Below are positions 6,916 to 15,313 of a stretch of DNA of 19,509 nt, piece after piece (positions within the stretch are counted from its first letter, which is position 1; each line of letters starts with the position of its first letter). The stretch is from Phyllobacteriaceae bacterium (GTDB lineage Bacteria > Pseudomonadota > Alphaproteobacteria > Rhizobiales > Rhizobiaceae). The notes under the pieces are model-generated. The model saw nothing but the letters and a program-made list of their open reading frames with translations, did no database searches and was not told the origin of the DNA. The DNA is taken from assembly GCA_024645155.1 (NCBI GenBank), contig JAHEGF010000028.1, forward strand, positions 1-19,509, written 5' to 3'. The position numbers and the translations under genes were made by a program.

Positions 6916-7394
6916 AGCTGTTCCAGAATCCGTGCCGCGCCAGACGAAGTCACCTGGCCGATCGCATCATCGATGTTGAGTGCCGTAACCACGCCATCAT
7001 CGATGATCATCGAATAGCGTACCGATCGGATACCCATTCCCGCATCGCTGCGGTCCTGGTCCAGCCCGACAGCTTTCGTGAATTCGGCGTTTCCGTCGGC
7101 GAGGTGGAGAATGCGCTCAGCGCCGGTGCTTTTTGCCCAGGCAGCCATGACGGAAACGTCGTTGACCGAGACAACGGCGATCGTGTCGACGCCCTTCTTA
7201 ACAATGGTGTCAAACTCGTCGATATAACCCGGAACATGGGTATTGGTGCACGTGCTTGTGAACGCGCCCGGGACCGCGAACAACACGACACGTTTGCCGG
7301 AACACAGCTCGCCTGTTGTGATCTTTCTCAAGCCATCTGGACCTTTGGTGATGAAAGTCGCGTCTGGCAGTCTGTCTCCAACCGATATGGTCAT
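6912..7394 (-). CDS. Peroxiredoxin, Prx5 type
   Basis: A 160-residue thioredoxin-fold peroxidase of the Prx5/PrxII group, reducing H2O2 and alkyl hydroperoxides in the cytoplasm. The active-site P42-G-A-F-T46-S-T-C49 contains the peroxidatic Cys; HVPGY follows as in the family. The position that holds the resolving Cys in plant PrxII enzymes (just before VSVND) is Val74 here, so recycling probably uses glutathione/glutaredoxin or another partner. A second Cys, C31, lies before the active site. The frame is open upstream to 7469, but the start at 7394 matches the family N-terminus and has AAGAAAG upstream. Its 3' end overlaps rnhA by four bases. The redox-related gene upstream (7476-8306) may be co-transcribed. 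Confidence 0.94.
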   Translation of the reverse strand: MTISVGDRLPDATFITKGPDGLRKITTGELCSGKRVVLFAVPGAFTSTCTNTHVPGYIDEFDTIVKKGVDTIAVVSVNDVSVMAAWAKSTGAERILHLADGNAEFTKAVGLDQDRSDAGMGIRSVRYSMIIDDGVVTALNIDDAIGQVTSSGAARILEQL

Positions 7395-7475
7395 GCGGTT
7401 TCTTTCTTGTTGTCGGCGTAATGGGTTTTGAACCAGATAATCGGTGGGCGCGCGATGGGCAATGGCCAATCGCAG

Positions 7476-8306
7476 TTATTGAGGTGCGGTGACCGTGACC
7501 GGCATTGTGCCGGTAACCGCACCCAGGCCGGTATTCAAGGTGTAGGAAAACGCCGGAACATCGACTGCGGTTTCTACCGGCCGGTCAACTACGGGCACTG
7601 CAAACACGACATTCACCCCGTCCCTGGATGCTGCATCGGGAACACCGAGATACCAGCCACCGGTATTTTCCACGAACAGCTCGGGATTGGCGGCTTTCGC
7701 CGGAATGTTGGCGGTAACGGTGATCAGGTTCCCGTCAAGTTTGCTGCCCGTTATCCCGAAATCGCTGTCTGCGCGTCCGGGAATAGCGGCAAATGCGGCG
7801 GCGATCGCCAGTACGGTTTCCGCATCGGATTGTGCAGTCGACAGATCCACCTCAAGGCGGGCCTGCACCGGTACGCATATGGTCTCGCAAATTCCGACGA
7901 AAACATCGGCGATGACGGTTTGCGGCAATGCGGTGCTGTTGCGCGAAAAAGTCAGGGCAAGGCCGACGTCATGCTTGTAGCCCGCCCATGTTCCGTAGTC
8001 ATCGGTAAATCGTTGCGGCGGGGGAAATCCGATGGACACCCCGGAAATGCCGGATGTCATGCGGATATCGATTTGTGGCGGAATGCCTGCCGAACCGGGA
8101 TCACGCCAATAGGTTTTCCAGCCAGGCTCAAGCGCGATTTGCAAAACGCCGGTAATGTCTTCTGCGCCGGTTGCCGGTTCGGACACCAGCAGCCGGATAC
8201 GCCCGCCCGTCGTCACATGCCAGTCCGACGACGCGGCACTTGCGGTGGCCGGCATCAGGCAAAGAAACAGCAGGATTACCCACAAACAGTGACGCATGAT
8301 GTTCAT
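7476..8306 (-). CDS. Exported DsbD/ScsB-alpha-like thiol protein
   Basis: A 276-residue protein with a signal peptide (MNIMRHCLWVILLFLC, cleavage probably after ATASA near residue 24), so it acts in the periplasm or is exported. The body resembles the N-terminal periplasmic domain found in ScsB and DsbD (annotated in Pfam as the DsbC disulfide-bond corrector family): GWKTYWRDPG at 62-71, FPPP at 94-97, YKHDV near 110, and a Cys pair GIC140-ETIC144-VP, the position of the redox-active pair in that domain. No transmembrane beta domain or thioredoxin domain follows, so it is a stand-alone alpha domain. Redox partner and substrate are unknown. Two other starts are possible: 8351 (15 residues longer) and 8297 (3 shorter); none has a clear ribosome site. 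The gene lies upstream of the peroxiredoxin and divergent from yqgE. Confidence 0.82.
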   Translation of the reverse strand: MNIMRHCLWVILLFLCLMPATASAASSDWHVTTGGRIRLLVSEPATGAEDITGVLQIALEPGWKTYWRDPGSAGIPPQIDIRMTSGISGVSIGFPPPQRFTDDYGTWAGYKHDVGLALTFSRNSTALPQTVIADVFVGICETICVPVQARLEVDLSTAQSDAETVLAIAAAFAAIPGRADSDFGITGSKLDGNLITVTANIPAKAANPELFVENTGGWYLGVPDAASRDGVNVVFAVPVVDRPVETAVDVPAFSYTLNTGLGAVTGTMPVTVTAPQ

Positions 8307-8450
8307 GGATGGAACTTGTACATTCTTGTCCGGAAATACAAAGCAACTCATATCGTCACAGCGTCATTTTTACGTGAACATGGCACGGGAATTCACCATG
8401 GTGCTGTTTCACTCTTTTCAAAATCGCTGCATTGGCGATAGGCTGTCGGA

Positions 8451-9059
8451 ATGGATTACGGCATGAAATTTGTTGATAGCGATAAATCGGACTACTTGGA
8501 GGGGCACTTCCTGGTGGCCATGCCGGGTATGGAAGATGAGCGGTTTTCCAAGGCGGTGATCTATATCTGTGCCCACAATGCCGAAGGTGCAATGGGGTTT
8601 GTCGTCAATCAGACGCAGGACCTGCGGTTTCGTGACCTCCTCGTTCAGCTCGATATCATCAAGCACGAAGACGCCATTCGCCTGCCGGAAAGGACGCTCG
8701 GTCTGCCGGTTCACAACGGCGGCCCGGTCGAGCGTAGTCGGGGGTTTGTACTGCATTCTGGCGACTACACCGTTGAATCGTCGATGTGCGTCAACAATGC
8801 TGTCTACCTGACGGCAACGATTGATATTCTGCGCGATATATCGAATGGCATAGGCCCGAAAAGAGCGCTGATGGTGTTGGGCTACGCAGGGTGGACCGCC
8901 GGTCAGCTCGAAAACGAAATTGCCATGAACGGCTGGCTGACATGCGAGGCAACGCCGTCACTGATATTCGATCACGATGTGAGCAATAAATATGAGGCGG
9001 TGCTCGCGTCAGCCGGAATTGATCCGCTGCACCTGTCAGTGTCGGCCGGTCACGCCTGA
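8451..9059 (+). CDS. YqgE/AlgH family protein (UPF0301)
   Basis: A 202-residue member of the YqgE/AlgH (DUF179, UPF0301) family. Characteristic segments are visible: GHFLVAMPGM at 18-27, GFVVNQ at 49-54, GGPVERSRGFVLHS near 90-103, and GYAGWTAGQLENEI at about 144-157. AlgH was tied to alginate regulation in Pseudomonas, but no general biochemical function is established. ATG 8451 is used here; ATG 8463 would shorten it by four residues, and neither has a strong ribosome site. It stands alone on the plus strand and its end overlaps the convergent EAL gene by 10 bases. A read-through link to that gene is not possible because the strands oppose. Confidence 0.93.
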   Translation: MDYGMKFVDSDKSDYLEGHFLVAMPGMEDERFSKAVIYICAHNAEGAMGFVVNQTQDLRFRDLLVQLDIIKHEDAIRLPERTLGLPVHNGGPVERSRGFVLHSGDYTVESSMCVNNAVYLTATIDILRDISNGIGPKRALMVLGYAGWTAGQLENEIAMNGWLTCEATPSLIFDHDVSNKYEAVLASAGIDPLHLSVSAGHA

Positions 9060-11923
9060 ACCAGCGGATACTGTTCTTTCAGGAGGCGCAACACGGCTTC
9101 CGAACCGATTGGTTCACCAAACATGTAACTTTGCACAAAATCGCATCCAAGCTGCCTGAGTTCCAGCGCGTCACTTTCATCTGATACGCCTTCGGCGACA
9201 ACGGAAAGCTCAAGATCACGCGCCATTGCAATAATCGACTTCAAAAGCACGGTGTTTTGAGTGTTCTTTTTGTCGGTAAAGCTCCGGTCGATCTTGATTG
9301 TGTCGAACGGGAAGCGGGTCAGGTAGGATAACGACGAATAACCGGTTCCAAAGTCATCAAGCGACAGTCCGACACCGAGTTGCCGCAGTTTTTGCAGCAC
9401 ATGCGCTGATTGTTCCGGATTGTCCATGATGACGGATTCGGTCAGTTCCAGGCGGAAATTTTCCGGTTTGATGTTGGCGCGCGCAACGACGGAACGGACA
9501 TCGGAAACAAGGTCCTGCTTGATCAATTGCCGGCTCGACAAGTTGACCGATACACTCAGTGGAACATCGCCGATCTGCTTGCGCCACTCAGCCAGGTCCT
9601 CGGCTGCGCGTTGCATCGAAAAAAGGCCAAGCGCCACTATCAGGCTCGAATGTTCGGCGACCGGGATGAATTCGGCCGGCGAAACGACCCCGCGCCGTGG
9701 GTGTTCCCAGCGCATCAGTGCTTCAAATCCGGCGATCGAATTGTCCTTCAGGCGGACAATCGGCTGGTAAACCAGTTTGATTTCCGATCGTTCGATCGCG
9801 CGTGTCAGATCGGATTCCATCTGTAACCGGTCGGAGCCCGCACTTCTGAAAGCCGGCCGGAAAGGTTCGATCCGGTCACCGCCAAAGCGTTTGGCCTGAT
9901 ACATCGCAAGCTCCGCGTCCTTGAGCAGATCTTCGGCGGATGCATTGGCTGATGTCCAGGTGATCAGGCCGATTGATGCCGACAGGACAATTTCCCGTTT
10001 CGCATAGTTGATCGGCGCCCTTACCGCAGTTTTAACGGCTTCTGCGAAACTCGCGATGCGGGCCGGATCGCTTTCCGACAACAACAACAGCGCAAATTGA
10101 TCGCCTGCCATGCGCGCAAGCGTATCATGGGGTTTCAGCAAGCGGTGCAGCCTGCGCGCCAGCGTCAGCAATATGGTGTCGCCTGCCGACATTCCAAGGC
10201 TGTCATTGACCTGTTTGAAGCGGTCTATGTCTATGACAAAAACAGTTGGCCGGACATCGTCCTTTGCATCCGCGATAGCCATGATTGCTTCCAGCCGGTC
10301 GAGGAAAAGCTCCCTGTTGGCCAGCCCGGTCAGGTTGTCGTGTACCGCGTCATGAAGCATGCGCTGTTCGGCCTGCTTTTGCTCGGTAACGTCAATCAGC
10401 GTTCCGACACAGCGGACGATTTCGCCATCGGATCCGATAACCGGGCGTGCGCGCAAGTTCAGCCAGCGATAGTGCCCGTCTTCCCCGCGCATGCGAAAAC
10501 TCTGCGAAACCCTTCCTCGGCGATGCTCAAGGACGACATCGAGCGTGGTGCGAAAATGATCGCGGTCATCGGGATGCAGGACCGGCAGCCAGTTGCGCGC
10601 CGGCCCGGTCAGACTGCGGCGCGGCAGGTCAAGAAGCTCTGTCACATCCGGTTTCGTAACGACGCGGTCGCGCGGTACGTCCCAGTCGAAGACGATGTCG
10701 CCGGAACCTGCGATGGCCAGCGCCTGCCGTTCCATGTCACTGAGCAGGCCCTGCTGAAATGCACCGCCCGCAAAGGCGTGCTGCATGACCGTGAATCCGA
10801 TAAGCAGGATGATCAATATGAGGCCGCCGCCCAGTGCCGGCTGGATAATGTCGTTGTCCAGGGAACCGGTAACCGTCATCCATGCCCCTGTCATCCAGAC
10901 ACCGATCAGGAGCCAGGAAGGCACGAGCATGACCGCGCGGTCGTAGCCATTCATTCCAAGATAAACGATCAGGACGATGCCTGCGACGGTGGTCAGCGCA
11001 AAGGAAATGCGCGCGATCCCGGCTGCCGTTGGCGGATCGATGACCGCAAAGGCTGCCAGAAATCCGAGCGCGGCTATCCAGGCGACCGCGCCATAGCTGA
11101 AATGGTCGTGCCAGCGATTGAGATTGAGATAGGTGAACAGGAATATGACAAATGTAGCAGCCAGGCCGACTTCCGCCCCGGCCCGCCATATTTGTTCGGA
11201 ACCGGGGCCGATTTCGATCACCCGGTTCAAGAACCCGAAATCGATGCTGATATAGGCTAGAACGGCCCAGGCAAATGCCGCAGTGGCCGGAAACATCGAT
11301 GTCCCCTTGACCACAAACAAAATAGTCAGAAATACCGCGAGAAGTCCGGCGATGCCGAGAACGATGCCGCGAAACAGCGTGAACGAGTTCAGTGTATCCT
11401 TGTAGGCGTCAGGCTCCCACAGGTAAAGCTGTGGCACCCGGCGCGACGACAGCTCGGCAACAAATGTGATGACCGCACCCGGATTGAGTGTAACCCGGAA
11501 AACATCGGCGTCTGGGCTTGGTTGCCGGTCGAGCGCAAAGCCCTCGCTTGGCGTGATGGAGGCGATGCGATTGGACCCGAGGTCTGGACGCAGCAATCCC
11601 GAACCGGCGAGCCGGAAATGCGGCGCCACGATCAGCCTGTCAATCTGGTAATCCGTTGTATTTGCCAGCGCAAATACCGCCCAGTCGCCCGAGGATTCCT
11701 CCGTGAGCGCCTCGACCTGAATCCGGCGATCGATCAGATCCGGTCCCGGCACGGTTGCGACCTGAAACCGGCTGCCGCGGTCATGGTGCAGTTCCATTGC
11801 GCCGGTCAGGTCAAGCGCAACATCATCACGTGATATCTTGATCGCCTCCAGCGGTAATGCCGGCAGTGTGAACATCAATACCAGAGACATCACACACAGG
11901 ATGACACGGGAAAGCTCTCTCAC
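9050..11923 (-). CDS. 7TMR-PAS-GGDEF(degenerate)-EAL cyclic-di-GMP protein
   Basis: A 957-residue membrane signalling protein. Order of parts: signal/anchor segment (about 5-25), periplasmic 7TMR-DISM-like sensor (about 28-178), seven-helix membrane block (about 181-395), PAS/PAC domain (about 416-536), GGDEF domain (about 545-690) and EAL domain (about 708-950). The GGDEF signature is degenerate: AGDQF at 606-610, with KPHD where the RxxD inhibitory site would lie, so cyclase activity is doubtful. The EAL domain looks complete: EAL at 734-736, NLS, ELTES, DDFGTGYSS from 856, KIDRSF, and AEGV. I predict a c-di-GMP phosphodiesterase, possibly GTP-modulated. GTG 11923 shares GTGA with the stop of the acetyltransferase gene and has AGGAG ten bases upstream, which decides the start over ATG 11890. 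It is last in the thrC operon. Confidence 0.92.
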   Translation of the reverse strand: MRELSRVILCVMSLVLMFTLPALPLEAIKISRDDVALDLTGAMELHHDRGSRFQVATVPGPDLIDRRIQVEALTEESSGDWAVFALANTTDYQIDRLIVAPHFRLAGSGLLRPDLGSNRIASITPSEGFALDRQPSPDADVFRVTLNPGAVITFVAELSSRRVPQLYLWEPDAYKDTLNSFTLFRGIVLGIAGLLAVFLTILFVVKGTSMFPATAAFAWAVLAYISIDFGFLNRVIEIGPGSEQIWRAGAEVGLAATFVIFLFTYLNLNRWHDHFSYGAVAWIAALGFLAAFAVIDPPTAAGIARISFALTTVAGIVLIVYLGMNGYDRAVMLVPSWLLIGVWMTGAWMTVTGSLDNDIIQPALGGGLILIILLIGFTVMQHAFAGGAFQQGLLSDMERQALAIAGSGDIVFDWDVPRDRVVTKPDVTELLDLPRRSLTGPARNWLPVLHPDDRDHFRTTLDVVLEHRRGRVSQSFRMRGEDGHYRWLNLRARPVIGSDGEIVRCVGTLIDVTEQKQAEQRMLHDAVHDNLTGLANRELFLDRLEAIMAIADAKDDVRPTVFVIDIDRFKQVNDSLGMSAGDTILLTLARRLHRLLKPHDTLARMAGDQFALLLLSESDPARIASFAEAVKTAVRAPINYAKREIVLSASIGLITWTSANASAEDLLKDAELAMYQAKRFGGDRIEPFRPAFRSAGSDRLQMESDLTRAIERSEIKLVYQPIVRLKDNSIAGFEALMRWEHPRRGVVSPAEFIPVAEHSSLIVALGLFSMQRAAEDLAEWRKQIGDVPLSVSVNLSSRQLIKQDLVSDVRSVVARANIKPENFRLELTESVIMDNPEQSAHVLQKLRQLGVGLSLDDFGTGYSSLSYLTRFPFDTIKIDRSFTDKKNTQNTVLLKSIIAMARDLELSVVAEGVSDESDALELRQLGCDFVQSYMFGEPIGSEAVLRLLKEQYPLVQA

Positions 11924-12528
11924 TCTACGTTCGCTCCTGTGAACCCGCCGTGGAAATTTTCCTGGACAAGGGCATATAGATAATGATCCTGCCATTCGCC
12001 ATTGATGCGAAGATAGGAGTTTAACAGACCTTCGCGTTGAAATCCGGCTTTTTCAAGCAGGCGAATGGAGCGTGTATTTCCGGGAATACAGGCTGCCTCT
12101 ATCCGGTGCAACAACAGGCGATCAAAGGAAAAATCCACAACCAGCCGCAACGCGTCGGCCATGTATCCTTTCCCCGCATGGCGAACACCCATCCAATACC
12201 CGATCTGCGCAGATTGCGATACACCGCGCCGGATGTTGAAAAGCGTTATGCCACCGAGCAATTCGTTGCCGTTCGTGCTGGTCACAAGAAAGGCGATACC
12301 CGTCCCGTTTTTCCGCTCGCTTTTTGCCTGCCGAAGCCTGCTGCGCCACGCACGAACGGTCAGCTCGTCGCTGGTCCATCTGGGTTCCCACTTTTCGAGA
12401 AAGTTCCGGCTTTCCTTGCGCACTGCGACCCATTGATTGAAATCGCGCAATTTGGGAGGGCGGAGCGTCACCCGCTGGCCTTGCAACACAAGCATGGTTG
12501 CGGGAAACTTTGCGGGAGCAAATATCAT
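11920..12528 (-). CDS. RimJ/RimL-like GNAT N-acetyltransferase
   Basis: A GCN5-related acetyltransferase of the RimJ type, 202 residues from the chosen ATG. It has the RimJ layout: LRPPKLRDF near 22-30, a long basic linker, IGYWMG (109-114), the acetyl-CoA pyrophosphate loop RHAGKGYMADAL (116-127), and the C-terminal RIEAACIPGNTRSIRLLEKAGF (142-163) with GEWQDHYLYAL. RimJ of E. coli acetylates the N-terminus of ribosomal protein S5; whether this protein does so or acts on another amine is not visible. The start at 12528 lies seven bases after the M16 peptidase stop; the frame is open to 12600 and a later ATG at 12495 is also possible. The stop overlaps the EAL gene start. Confidence 0.9.
   Translation of the reverse strand: MIFAPAKFPATMLVLQGQRVTLRPPKLRDFNQWVAVRKESRNFLEKWEPRWTSDELTVRAWRSRLRQAKSERKNGTGIAFLVTSTNGNELLGGITLFNIRRGVSQSAQIGYWMGVRHAGKGYMADALRLVVDFSFDRLLLHRIEAACIPGNTRSIRLLEKAGFQREGLLNSYLRINGEWQDHYLYALVQENFHGGFTGANVE
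11934..11938 (-). promoter_or_regulatory. Ribosome binding site of the EAL gene
   Basis: AGGAG on the minus strand, ten bases before the GTG at 11923 and inside the end of the acetyltransferase gene. It favours the coupled GTG start over the internal ATG at 11890. Confidence 0.65.
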
Positions 12529-12535
12529 CCGTGTC

Positions 12536-13843
12536 TTACTGCGCTGCCGGCCTTGCCATTTTTTTCGGCGACGAGCCGAAGGTCTGGCGGATTTGATCAT
12601 AGGGCATGAGAGTGCCGATTGGCCCGAGACCGGTGACCGTCGGTTTGGATTCCGAAAACAGGCGCCCGGCCAGATCTGTCAGGCGGTCCGTTGTGATCGC
12701 GGTCAGGCGTTCGAGCAATTCGTCCGCGGGAACGGGCCTTCCAAACAACAGTATTTGGCGCGCGATCTGGGATGCCCGGCTTGCCGCATTTTCGCCCGAC
12801 ATCAGGAGCCCTGCGCGAAATTGCGCTTTTGAACGGTCAAGTTCTTCCTGCGTGATGGTCTCGGATGCCCTGGCCAGTTCTGACAGAATAACGGGAATTA
12901 GCTCCTCGATATCCTCCTTGCCGGTAGCTGCATGAACTCCAAATACCCCGGTGTCCGAAAACCCCCAGTGAAATGCATAAACCGAGTAGCACAGGCCGCG
13001 CTTTTCGCGAACTTCCTGAAACAGCCGTGATGACATGCCACCACCGAGTATCGAGGAAAGTATCTGGGAAGCGTAGAAATCACGGGCATGATACGCGCGG
13101 CCTTCAAATCCAAGAATGAAATGGGCGTCCATCAGGTCGCGGTCTTCGCGGTAGTCTCCGCCTACATAATTGGCATAGGCGGGAGATTTTGCAGACGCCT
13201 TGTTGCGAAAATCGCCGAACTTCTTTTCCACTTCGCGGACGATGTCGGCGTGATCGATATTACCGACGGCAACAACCGTCATTCTGTCTGCGCCATACTG
13301 AGTGTGGATGTAGTCGTGCAGATCCCCTGATCCGAACGAACGAACCGATTCCGGGGTGCCGAGAATCGACCTGCCAATCATCTGGTGCCGGAAAACGGTT
13401 TCGGAAAACCGGTCGAAAACCACGTCGTCGGGCGTGTCGTAGGCTGCACCGATTTCCTGGAGGATCACATGTTTCTCGCGTTCGAGTTCATCGGCATCAA
13501 ATTTTGAATCAGTCAGGATGTCGGTCAGTATGTCGATGGCCAGCGGAACATTTTCGGTAAGTACGCGTGCAAAATAGGCGGTCGTTTCGACGCTGGTTGC
13601 TGCGTTGATTTCACCGCCGACATTTTCGATATCGGAAGCGATCTGCCACGCGTCGCGCGTTCCGGTTCCCTTGAATGCCATGTGTTCGAGAAGATGGGCG
13701 ATGCCGTGCTGGTTTTCCCGCTCGTTGCGCGATCCCGATTTTATCCACACGCCGAGCGCCGTGCTTTCCAGATGCGGCATCGTCTGTGTGGCAATTGTCA
13801 GGCCGTTCGGCAGGCGGCTAACTTCTACATTGAGCGATTTCAT
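12536..13843 (-). CDS. M16 family zinc metallopeptidase (MPP/PqqL-like)
   Basis: A 435-residue M16 (pitrilysin/mitochondrial processing peptidase beta-like) protease. The inverted zinc motif is H50-L-L-E53-H54 (HLLEH), and the third zinc ligand E130 falls in HVILQEI, 76 residues later, as expected. The second-half landmark GGGMSSRLFQEVREKRGLCY (about 268-287) is also present and matches active single-chain bacterial enzymes. There is no signal peptide, so it probably acts in the cytoplasm; substrates of rhizobial members are not known. The ATG overlaps the thrC stop (ATGA). This thrC-M16 pairing is common in alphaproteobacteria. Confidence 0.95.
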   Translation of the reverse strand: MKSLNVEVSRLPNGLTIATQTMPHLESTALGVWIKSGSRNERENQHGIAHLLEHMAFKGTGTRDAWQIASDIENVGGEINAATSVETTAYFARVLTENVPLAIDILTDILTDSKFDADELEREKHVILQEIGAAYDTPDDVVFDRFSETVFRHQMIGRSILGTPESVRSFGSGDLHDYIHTQYGADRMTVVAVGNIDHADIVREVEKKFGDFRNKASAKSPAYANYVGGDYREDRDLMDAHFILGFEGRAYHARDFYASQILSSILGGGMSSRLFQEVREKRGLCYSVYAFHWGFSDTGVFGVHAATGKEDIEELIPVILSELARASETITQEELDRSKAQFRAGLLMSGENAASRASQIARQILLFGRPVPADELLERLTAITTDRLTDLAGRLFSESKPTVTGLGPIGTLMPYDQIRQTFGSSPKKMARPAAQ

Positions 13844-15246
13844 GTCTGCGGCGCTGTAATTCGCGCTTGTCCCCGTATCAGTGATTGCAAGGTTTCAAGG
13901 TCTGGTTTCAGTACCGTAAAGGTCTCGTCCTTGTCCATCATGGGTGCGAGCCAATCCGGCAGTTGAGCCTCACGCCCGGAAGCTTCCCTGACGGCAGCCG
14001 GAAACTTCGCCGGGTGAGCGGTTGCCAGCACCACCATCGGTGTGACGGTTTTCTTCTGCATGCGGGCGACAGCCAGACCGACTGCGGTGTGAGGGTCACA
14101 CAGGTAGTTACTGTTTTTCAAAAGTCCGGAAATCGTGTCTGCGGTTTGTTCCATATCGGCTCTTCCGGCCAGGAAAACATCACGCATTTCCTTCAGTGAT
14201 TTTGCATCCAGCGTAAACGAACCGGACTGCTTCAAGCCGTCCATTGCGCGCTTTACCCCGGCGCAGTCGCGGCCACCGGCCTCAAACAGGAGGCGTTCGA
14301 AATTGGACGAGATCTGGATATCCATGGATGGAGATGTGGTTGGCACGACCGATCGTGTTTCGTAACGCCCCGTTTTGAAGGTACGCGCCAGGATATCGTT
14401 TTCGTTGGTCGCAATTACCAGTTTTTCGATCGGCAATCCCATCCGCCGCGCGGCATAGCCGGCAAAGATATCGCCGAAGTTTCCGGTTGGAACGGTAAAG
14501 GAAACCGCGCGGGCCGGGGCGCCCAACGCAAGTGCCGAATAGAAGTAATAGACGATCTGGGCCATGATCCTGGCCCAGTTGATCGAATTGACGCCCGACA
14601 GTCTCACTGAACCGCGGAAATCCTTGTCGTTGAACATGTCCTTGACCAGCGCCTGGCAGTCGTCAAAGCTGCCTTCGACGGCGAGCGCATGGACGTTTGC
14701 TGCCGCAACCGTCGTCATCTGCCGCCGCTGCACCTCCGAAACCCTGCCGTGCGGGAACAGGATGAACACATCGGTGCGCTCCCTTCCGGCAAATGCGTCA
14801 ATTGCAGCTCCACCCGTGTCGCCCGACGTCGCACCAACGATCGTTGCCCGCAAATCGTGTTTCGTCAGAACGTGATCCATGAGCCTGGCAAGCAGTTGCA
14901 TCGCCACGTCCTTGAACGCCAAGGTCGGACCGTGAAAAAGCTCGAGAATGAATTCTCCCGGCCGCGATTGAACCAGTGGGCAAATCGCTTCGTGGCGAAA
15001 TGTCGCGTAAGCCTCATCGATTATGCGCCGGAACTGCCCATCTTCGATTTCGTCGCCTACAAATGGCTTGAGAAGCCGGAATGCCAGTTCCTGGTAGGAC
15101 ATGCCGCGCATGTCGGCGATTTCGGCTGTGGTAAATACGGGCCATGTTTTCGGGACATACAATCCGCCGTCACTGGCAAGCCCGGCAAGAAGTGCGTCAC
15201 AAAAACCGATCTCGGGGGCGTCACCCCGCGTACTGACATACACCAT
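13840..15246 (-). CDS. thrC: Threonine synthase
   Basis: A 468-residue PLP enzyme converting O-phosphohomoserine to threonine, the last step of the pathway that ThrB precedes. The PLP lysine is K112 in PTLAFKD. GATSGDTG and the phosphate-binding GNFGDIFAGY segment follow, and NENDILARTF is typical. Length and the N-terminus (MVYVSTRGDAP) match the longer (fungal/enterobacterial-like) ThrC class used by rhizobia. It is the first gene of a minus-strand operon, followed by the M16 peptidase with a four-base overlap. A weak purine stretch (AAAGGCGG) lies upstream. The upstream region is shared with a divergent lipoprotein gene and holds two inverted repeats. I see no obvious leader peptide for threonine attenuation. 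Confidence 0.97.
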   Translation of the reverse strand: MVYVSTRGDAPEIGFCDALLAGLASDGGLYVPKTWPVFTTAEIADMRGMSYQELAFRLLKPFVGDEIEDGQFRRIIDEAYATFRHEAICPLVQSRPGEFILELFHGPTLAFKDVAMQLLARLMDHVLTKHDLRATIVGATSGDTGGAAIDAFAGRERTDVFILFPHGRVSEVQRRQMTTVAAANVHALAVEGSFDDCQALVKDMFNDKDFRGSVRLSGVNSINWARIMAQIVYYFYSALALGAPARAVSFTVPTGNFGDIFAGYAARRMGLPIEKLVIATNENDILARTFKTGRYETRSVVPTTSPSMDIQISSNFERLLFEAGGRDCAGVKRAMDGLKQSGSFTLDAKSLKEMRDVFLAGRADMEQTADTISGLLKNSNYLCDPHTAVGLAVARMQKKTVTPMVVLATAHPAKFPAAVREASGREAQLPDWLAPMMDKDETFTVLKPDLETLQSLIRGQARITAPQT

Positions 15247-15272
15247 TCTCTGTCTGCCGCCTTTCAGATAGG

Positions 15273-15287
15273 TTTGCCGGGGGCAAA
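15273..15287. promoter_or_regulatory. Inverted repeat TTTGCC-N3-GGCAAA between thrC and lipoprotein gene
   Basis: A perfect 6-bp inverted repeat with a GGG spacer, 27 bases upstream of thrC. TTTGCC occurs again at 15302-15307 in the same gap. It could be an operator for either divergent gene. The binding protein is unknown, and chance is not excluded. Confidence 0.3.
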
Positions 15288-15296
15288 ATTTCGGTT

Positions 15297-15313
15297 ATGA
15301 CTTTGCCAGTCAT
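15297..15313. promoter_or_regulatory. Inverted repeat ATGACT-N5-AGTCAT over a -35 box
   Basis: A perfect 6-bp inverted repeat with spacer TTGCC. It covers the proposed -35 element (TTGCCA, 15303-15308) of the lipoprotein gene, a position suited to a repressor. No known regulator was recognised. Confidence 0.3.

Noticed and set aside
7452..7473. Imperfect hairpin just downstream of the DsbD-like stop on the minus strand
   Set aside because: The stem is broken by a G:A mismatch and lacks a T-run, so I did not call a terminator.
7395..7475. Possible promoter (TTGCCC, 17 bases, TATCTG) before the peroxiredoxin gene
   Set aside because: Only about half of the consensus bases match; too weak to list.
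8394..8403. CACCATGGTG palindrome in the DsbD-like/yqgE gap
   Set aside because: It is a 10-bp palindrome with no second copy, no adjacent promoter boxes and no extension; chance is a fair explanation.
7428..8441. 337-codon plus-strand frame opposite the DsbD/ScsB-like gene
   Set aside because: The minus-strand frame has a signal peptide, CxxxC and family motifs; the plus-strand translation is Gly/Arg/Cys-rich without recognisable structure.
10097..11260. 387-codon plus-strand frame opposite the EAL gene
   Set aside because: Antisense to a clear multidomain protein; composition is typical of a shadow frame.
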